From: CAZTAR01 sp043813895
GTDB taxonomy: Bacteria > Planctomycetota > Phycisphaerae > UBA1845 > UTPLA1
DNA: 64,000 bases
NCBI GenBank assembly: GCA_043813895.1
Contig: JBDRKQ010000125.1
Coordinates: 1-64,000 of the forward strand
Reading direction: 5' to 3'
Part shown: positions 59,757 through 64,000 of the stretch, one piece after another
Layout of the letters: each line of letters starts with the position of its first letter
Numbering within the stretch: position 1 is the stretch's first letter
The notes under the pieces: generated by a model
The model's input: the letters and a program-made list of their open reading frames with translations, nothing else
Told to the model about the DNA's origin: nothing
Databases searched by the model: none
Made by a program: the position numbers and the translations under genes

Positions 59757-60290
59757 TCAGATTTCCAACTCGTCCATCTCAGCGCATACCTCACGCCGGC
59801 CTGCGTACCAACCGGCCGAGCTGTACCACCAATCCTCCGGCGCGGCGACAAGTCCCTTCCGGACGGGATTCTCGTGCAGGTATCGCAGCTTCTGATCGAA
59901 TACCGCGGCTGTCGAGATTGCCTGTGGATGGAACCCGTCTTCCCAGAATGAGAACTCCCCACGCTGTCTGCGGGCGCGTTGGGTTCCGTGCTCCAGCGAC
60001 GCGAGGATCGCCTGTCGTCCATCGGTCGCCAAACGGTCGTGAATCGTTTGGGACGTGAACCGCTTGAAATCTCGCATCATCGCATGCAGGCCGTCGCCGG
60101 CAGCGATCAGGTGTGCGTGGTTAGGCATCACCACGAAGGCGAAGAGTTGCAGTCCCTTTTCTGCTCGGCAGAAGGCAAAAGACTCAATTAGCGGGTCGAT
60201 GTATCTTGCTTCAATGAAGACAGGCGTCCAGTCCAGGATCGTGATGGTGCAGAAGTAGGGGAGGTTTTCGTCTGCGCGATAGCGGCTCAT
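59757..60290 (-). CDS. REP-associated tyrosine transposase (RAYT)
   Basis: 177 residues from the ATG at 60290; the longer frame is made of REP sequence. The Y1/HUH single-strand nuclease signature is present: FAFVVMPNHAHLIAAG with the metal-binding pair H58 and H60, and a downstream FDQKLRYLHENPVRKGLV with a candidate nucleophile Tyr137. Family members cut and join REP hairpins as single-stranded DNA and are thought to spread them. Both sides carry matching palindromes (59652-59748 and 60320-60367), the classic RAYT-REP arrangement. An exact GEFSFWEDGFHPQAI segment is typical of planctomycete RAYTs. Likely vertically kept and not self-mobile. Confidence 0.9.
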   Translation of the reverse strand: MSRYRADENLPYFCTITILDWTPVFIEARYIDPLIESFAFCRAEKGLQLFAFVVMPNHAHLIAAGDGLHAMMRDFKRFTSQTIHDRLATDGRQAILASLEHGTQRARRQRGEFSFWEDGFHPQAISTAAVFDQKLRYLHENPVRKGLVAAPEDWWYSSAGWYAGRREVCAEMDELEI

Positions 60291-60319
60291 GGCGACCAAG
60301 GTAGCACGTGGGTGGAGTC

Positions 60320-60367
60320 GCGGGAAGGGATTCCCGCACAGATGGTGCGAGACGGGATTCTCGCACC
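60320..60367. repeat. REP hairpins (family D) upstream of the RAYT gene
   Basis: GCGGGAA-GGGA-TTCCCGC at 60320-60337 (7-bp stem) and GGTGCGAGA...TCTCGCACC at 60344-60367 (9-bp stem), the latter sharing its arms with the hairpin at 59725-59748. A further half, GGGGATTCCCGC, follows near 60376. Confidence 0.8.
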
Positions 60368-60519
60368 AGCGAAGAGGGGATTCCCGCAGCGGCCGTTCCC
60401 CACCCCTGGAAGGGATGGGAAACCCAGCCATCATCCTGAGAATGCAAGATGCCCGCAGCACTGACCTGGCGGCCGCCGCGAGCCGACCGCGTGAACCGAA
60501 AAAAAAGGCGGCGGATTGC

Positions 60520-60564
60520 TTGACAGCCTCCTACATACGTAGTACACTTACGACAGATGTAGTA
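60520..60564 (+). promoter_or_regulatory. blaI promoter with two BlaI-type operators
   Basis: TTGACA (60520-60525), 17-base spacer, TACACT (60543-60548). Operator 1, TCCTACATACGTAGTA (60529-60544), overlaps the spacer and -10. Operator 2, TACGACAGATGTAGTA (60549-60564), covers the start site. Each differs at two of sixteen positions from the TACTACATATGTAGTA operator known for staphylococcal BlaI/MecI. Centres are 20 bp apart, two helical turns, so two repressor dimers would bind the same face. Confidence 0.8.
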
Positions 60565-60587
60565 GAGCTCATCGCAAGGGGTATCTG

Positions 60588-60977
60588 ATGGCGGATCGCC
60601 GGATAGAGCTTGGTGACGCGGAACTGGAGGTCTTGCGGGTCCTCTGGGAAGAGGGCCCCTGCACGGTGCGGCAGGTGCTTCGCCATCTGCACGACGCCGG
60701 CCGCCGCGTTGCCTATACCACCGTCCTGACCTTCCTCACCCGACTGGAGCAAAAGGGGCTCGCCGCGAGCGACAAGACCGGCATCGCGTATGTCTATCGC
60801 GCGACAGTCTCGCAGGACAAAATACGGCGGTCTCGCCTGCGGGAACTCGTTTCCCAACTGTACGACGGGGAGGCGGCCCCGCTTGTCCTCCAATTGATGA
60901 AGAGCCAGAAGTTCACGAAGCAGGAACTCGCCGTGTTGCGGAAGCTCATCAAGGAACTCGACTCGAAAGCCAGGTAG
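60588..60977 (+). CDS. blaI: BlaI/MecI-family transcriptional repressor
   Basis: 129 residues. The winged-helix N-terminus reads LGDAELEVLRVLWEEGPCTVRQVLRHL and RRVAYTTVLTFLTRLEQKGL, the standard BlaI recognition region, followed by the dimerisation helices (LRELVSQLYDGEAAPLVLQLMKSQKFTKQELAVLRKLIKEL). AAGGGG sits six bases before the ATG. It represses its own promoter through the TACA/TGTA operators at 60529-60564 until cleaved after signalling from the M56 protease encoded seven bases downstream. In planctomycetes such pairs are common and not limited to beta-lactam response. Confidence 0.94.
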   Translation: MADRRIELGDAELEVLRVLWEEGPCTVRQVLRHLHDAGRRVAYTTVLTFLTRLEQKGLAASDKTGIAYVYRATVSQDKIRRSRLRELVSQLYDGEAAPLVLQLMKSQKFTKQELAVLRKLIKELDSKAR

Positions 60978-60984
60978 CGCAGCC

Positions 60985-63900
60985 ATGCCTGATGATTGGG
61001 GATTGACTACATTCGGTCTGACGACTGCGGACGTGCTGTGGCGGGGCGCGTTGGCGGTGGTGCCGCTCGCGCTGATTGTTGGTGCGATCTGCCGTTGGGT
61101 CCCGTGCCGGCCGGCCACGCGACATACGCTGTGGTGCTGCGTGTTGGCATCACTCCTTGTCGGCCTGGTGTTGCCGAGCTTGTCTCCCACCGGTTCGGCG
61201 GAAGTGGAGGACCTTGGCGAGGAAGGACCTTCAGCTGCAAGTGCGAAGGCCGCTGATGCGACAGCCCTTTCTCACACCAATCCGCATCCTCAAAACGAGG
61301 ACATCGCGTTTCAGACGCCCAACCTGAATAACAGTGAGCATCAACTCCGGCATGATCACCGAGTTCCCACTCCACCCTGGACAGCCGTCCGCACCGAATC
61401 GGATGTGCCCACTTCTCCAAATCCGGCCGACGATTCGGTCGGGCTGCTGTTCACACACGTTGCGAAACCGCATGTCGGCTTGGGGCTGTGCGAGTGCATT
61501 GTCGGCGCGATCATCTCGACGGTGGAAACACAAGCGAGACGCCTGTGCCACAGCCCCGAGTTCGCGTTGGAAAACAGCGCCGACGACGGGGGAGAGACGC
61601 TACGGTCGCATGGCGATGGCAGTGACGGAGGGCCGACGGTCAGCGCCGCGACTGTGAGGGAGTCGGCTCCCGTTCTTGTTCAAAGGGCCCCATTTGCGAG
61701 CGCTGACCGCTTGCTGACGCGCGCGACTCTGAATTCCACGTTCGACGCCCCTGTCGGCCGACAAGGGCCTTCGGCATCTGTCGAGGGTCACGGGGGGACG
61801 ACGCTACTGCCGCATGCCGACTCTGGCCGGGAGGCGGCGCCGGCCTTGTTTCGCGAAGGTGCGATTCCCGGCGATGGCGTAGCGGCGGAGCCGACGCTTT
61901 CCGCGTGGGCACGGCTCGGCGGATGGCTGGCCGGTTTGCTCGCGATTCGCGACAGGCTCGGCGCGCTGCCTGTGGTTCCGCCCAGCATTTGGGCCGGCGG
62001 CATCCTTTTCGTCCTGGCGGCGCGGGTGTTTCAGGTTCTTCGTTGGCGGCGGCGTGTGTCCGTGGGGCTGCCCGCGCCGGCTTCCGTGACGCGCATGGTG
62101 GCTGAAGCGGCGGAGGCGATCGGCCTGCGGAATGTTCCGCGGACGGTGATGGTTGGCGATCGAATCTCCCCGATGATCTGGTGTGGCCGAGGCGGGTGCC
62201 TGGTGTTGCCGCTGGCGCTGTGGTCGGAGTTGGACGAGACGGGCCGTCGCGCGGTGGTGTTCCACGAGTTGGCCCATCTTCGCCGGCGCGACCATCTGAT
62301 CTGCTGGATGGAAACGCTTATCGGCGCGATCTATTGGTGGCATCCGCTGGTGTGGTGGGTTCGGGGGCGATTGCGCGAAGAGGCGGAGAACTGCTGCGAC
62401 GCCTGGGTGACATGGCTATTGCCGCGCGGCCGACGCAGTTATGCGGAAGCGCTGTTGCAGACACGGCAGTTTGTGAGTGAGCCCGGGCCGGTCGTGTTGA
62501 GTGCCGGCATGGGCGTATACAAAGGACGGACCAAGCGATTGGCGAGGAGAATCACGATGGTGATGACAGAACAAATGAGACCGAATCATACCGTAACAGG
62601 CGTTGCGTTGGCGTTGGCGGTTGTGGTCGCGGGATGGGTGGCGACGCCGGCCCGCTCTTCGGAGCCCGGGGACAACCTAGCGGCGACGGTTTCAGCGGCG
62701 AATCGCACCGTGTCCGCAGCCAACGCGGTCGTGGATCAAGCTGACGCCGTTGTTGCCGAGGCAGGCGAGCGCGCGGCGGCTTCCGCGAATCCGGCGACGG
62801 CGGCAACAGTCGCGCTGGCCGTCAACGCCGCGTCTGCGGCGGAAGACGATGACACGGGCCGTGACAAGCGGAAGAAGACGCGTGACGACCTGGAAGCGCG
62901 CATCGAGCGGCTCGAGAAGATGGTCCAGAAGATGTCGGAGCAGATGGACAAGGTGGCTTCCGGCTCGACATGGGTCCCGGCGATACCTGAGATGCCCAAG
63001 ATGCCTGCCGCGCCGGAGCCGCCGGAGCCGCCGAAGAGGCTCGGGGAGGCGTTCACAATTCCATCGGCGCCGCAAGTGCCCCCGCCGTCGCAGTGGTTCG
63101 AGTATCCGGAGGAGCAGGCGAGCGTCGTTCGCACGTACAAACTCCCGGAAGGCCGGCTGGAGGCTTTGGTGGAACTGATGGTCCGCGACGACATCCCGAC
63201 GCGGGTCAAACCGGTTGAGGGTGGAATCGAGGTCTACGCGACGGAGGCCGATCAGGCGACGTTCAAGGCCTTCGTCGAGATCATCACGATGGGGGACGAG
63301 ACGGAGATGAGCTACCGGCTTCCCGAGGGCAAGTTGAAGGCCCTGACGGAGCTCATGACCCGAGACGACGTGCCGGTGATGGTCGCTCCCGGAGAAGAGG
63401 GAATCGAGGTCCACGGCGGCCCGGCGGTGCAGGCGGTGTTCAAGGCGTTCGTAGACATGATCCATCCTCCGAAGGGAGAGAAGAAGGGCGGTCTCGCCAT
63501 CGGAGGTACGGCGGATATTCGCGCCAGGGCATACAGAGATGCCCAACAACAATTCCAGGCAGCCAAGGAGCAGCAGGTCCGTGCCAGGCTGGAAGCCGTG
63601 GCCAGAGCGAAGGCCTTGGAGGAATACACTCTGCAGGCGGCTGGGGCATCGCGGAGGTCTCTTGCCGAGTCCGCGCAGCGATTGCAGGTGCGGGAGCACC
63701 TTCGGCGGAGACTGGCGGAACTCGAGAGGAAGTTGGGCCAATTGGAGGACGCGGCGGACACCCTGGAGGACGCGGCGGCAAAGTTGCACGAGCAGGCGGA
63801 GGATACTCGGGAGAAGGCCTCCGAGACGAAGAACCGCCGGGAAGCCACGCGGCTAAGAGATCAGGCGGAGGATATTGAAGCCCAGGCCGAGAAGATGGAA

Positions 63901-64000
63901 CAAGAGGCGCGCAGGTTGTCCGAGGAAGCCGAGCATCTGGAGCGCGAGGCCGAGGAGCTGGAAGAACAAGCCGCGGATATCGAGGAGGAGATCGAGGAGC
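60985..64000 (+). CDS. M56 (BlaR1-like) membrane metalloprotease with novel sensor region, C-terminus beyond window
   Basis: At least 1005 residues; the frame is open to the edge and therefore lacks a stop. Membrane segments lie at about 12-32, 47-66, 331-350 and 533-550. HELAH (427-431) with the later EEAENCCDAW is the M56 zinc site between segments 3 and 4. The loop between segments 2 and 3, residues about 67-325, is much longer than usual and contains copies of four dispersed repeat families (D, H, C, B). After segment 4 come two tandem 59-residue repeats (YKLPEGRLEALVELM at 718, YRLPEGKLKALTELM at 777), then from about 850 a Glu/Ala/Arg-rich coiled coil. No penicillin-binding sensor domain is seen. 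It presumably cleaves BlaI on receipt of an external signal. Confidence 0.9.
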   Translation, partial: MPDDWGLTTFGLTTADVLWRGALAVVPLALIVGAICRWVPCRPATRHTLWCCVLASLLVGLVLPSLSPTGSAEVEDLGEEGPSAASAKAADATALSHTNPHPQNEDIAFQTPNLNNSEHQLRHDHRVPTPPWTAVRTESDVPTSPNPADDSVGLLFTHVAKPHVGLGLCECIVGAIISTVETQARRLCHSPEFALENSADDGGETLRSHGDGSDGGPTVSAATVRESAPVLVQRAPFASADRLLTRATLNSTFDAPVGRQGPSASVEGHGGTTLLPHADSGREAAPALFREGAIPGDGVAAEPTLSAWARLGGWLAGLLAIRDRLGALPVVPPSIWAGGILFVLAARVFQVLRWRRRVSVGLPAPASVTRMVAEAAEAIGLRNVPRTVMVGDRISPMIWCGRGGCLVLPLALWSELDETGRRAVVFHELAHLRRRDHLICWMETLIGAIYWWHPLVWWVRGRLREEAENCCDAWVTWLLPRGRRSYAEALLQTRQFVSEPGPVVLSAGMGVYKGRTKRLARRITMVMTEQMRPNHTVTGVALALAVVVAGWVATPARSSEPGDNLAATVSAANRTVSAANAVVDQADAVVAEAGERAAASANPATAATVALAVNAASAAEDDDTGRDKRKKTRDDLEARIERLEKMVQKMSEQMDKVASGSTWVPAIPEMPKMPAAPEPPEPPKRLGEAFTIPSAPQVPPPSQWFEYPEEQASVVRTYKLPEGRLEALVELMVRDDIPTRVKPVEGGIEVYATEADQATFKAFVEIITMGDETEMSYRLPEGKLKALTELMTRDDVPVMVAPGEEGIEVHGGPAVQAVFKAFVDMIHPPKGEKKGGLAIGGTADIRARAYRDAQQQFQAAKEQQVRARLEAVARAKALEEYTLQAAGASRRSLAESAQRLQVREHLRRRLAELERKLGQLEDAADTLEDAAAKLHEQAEDTREKASETKNRREATRLRDQAEDIEAQAEKMEQEARRLSEEAEHLEREAEELEEQAADIEEEIEE
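61251..61806. repeat. Four repeat-family copies inside the M56 coding sequence
   Basis: Family D at 61251-61288 matches 59721-59758 at 30 of 38 positions. Family H at 61514-61551 matches the NuoE-like copy at 30 of 35. Family C at 61640-61732 retains GCGCCGCGACTGTGAGGGAG and CGCTGACCGCTTGCTGACGC. Family B at 61741-61806 retains CGACGCCCCTGTCGGCCGAC and GACGACGCTAC. None breaks the reading frame. Confidence 0.75.

Overview
The window is high-GC chromosomal DNA that most resembles a planctomycete (Planctomycetota, possibly Phycisphaerae-like). The main evidence is a secreted FG-GAP/VWA/dockerin protein carrying the 'DCNDNG..D.CD' linkers typical of that phylum, zinc-ribbon proteins of the 'CxxCGY..GL...CPECG' type, many secreted proteins of unknown function, and intergenic spaces crowded with imperfect palindromic repeats. 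No rRNA, tRNA, CRISPR array, prophage or plasmid functions were recognised. Taxonomy is inferred from content only.

Layout. 1-7.3 kb: the 5' end of a secreted protein, a lipoprotein, a REC-GGDEF protein with degenerate sites in both domains, an overlapping hpt / PH-domain / secreted-protein operon, an orphan ABC-2-type permease and the remnant of a sigma-54 activator. 7.3-10.4 kb: a hemerythrin-like protein and the large secreted FG-GAP/VWA/dockerin protein. 10.9-15.3 kb: a globin-coupled histidine kinase, an NtrC-type regulator and tryptophanase. 15.6-18.6 kb: cheA-cheW. 19-24.2 kb: sppA, a small conserved protein, queG and ispG. 24.2-30.9 kb: an amidohydrolase lipoprotein, an ABC ATPase/permease pair, an unknown membrane-anchored protein and a metallophosphoesterase-like protein lacking key metal ligands. 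31-37.2 kb: a divergent 2-hydroxyacid dehydrogenase, gap, a deoxyhypusine-synthase-family enzyme and proS. 37.5-47.5 kb: two coupled membrane proteins, a PilZ protein, a YhaM-like OB/HD exonuclease, a 1009-residue protein with two receiver-like domains and a PPDK-type ATP-binding domain, and glutamate dehydrogenase. 47.8-51.6 kb: a secreted protein, a YyaL/DUF255 protein and a zinc-ribbon protein.

51.7-59.3 kb is the metabolic centre: a minus-strand operon of a P-loop ATPase, a ferredoxin, the alpha, beta and gamma subunits of a 2-oxoacid:ferredoxin oxidoreductase (VOR/KOR family), NuoE-like and NuoF/HydB-like diaphorase subunits, a HydA/NuoG-N-terminus-like iron-sulfur protein with no hydrogenase domain, and a four-cluster ferredoxin. 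Together they look like a device moving electrons between 2-oxoacids, ferredoxin and NAD(P).

59.6-64 kb holds a RAYT (REP-associated tyrosine transposase) flanked by its probable REP hairpins, then a BlaI repressor gene behind a promoter overlapped by two BlaI-type operators, then an M56 (BlaR1-like) membrane protease running off the window. The extracytoplasmic loop of the M56 protein contains copies of four different dispersed repeat families read as coding sequence, the most unusual observation in the window. Two genes (hpt and the globin kinase) have a perfect TATAAT exactly seven bases before the ATG region and no Shine-Dalgarno sequence, which points to leaderless transcripts.
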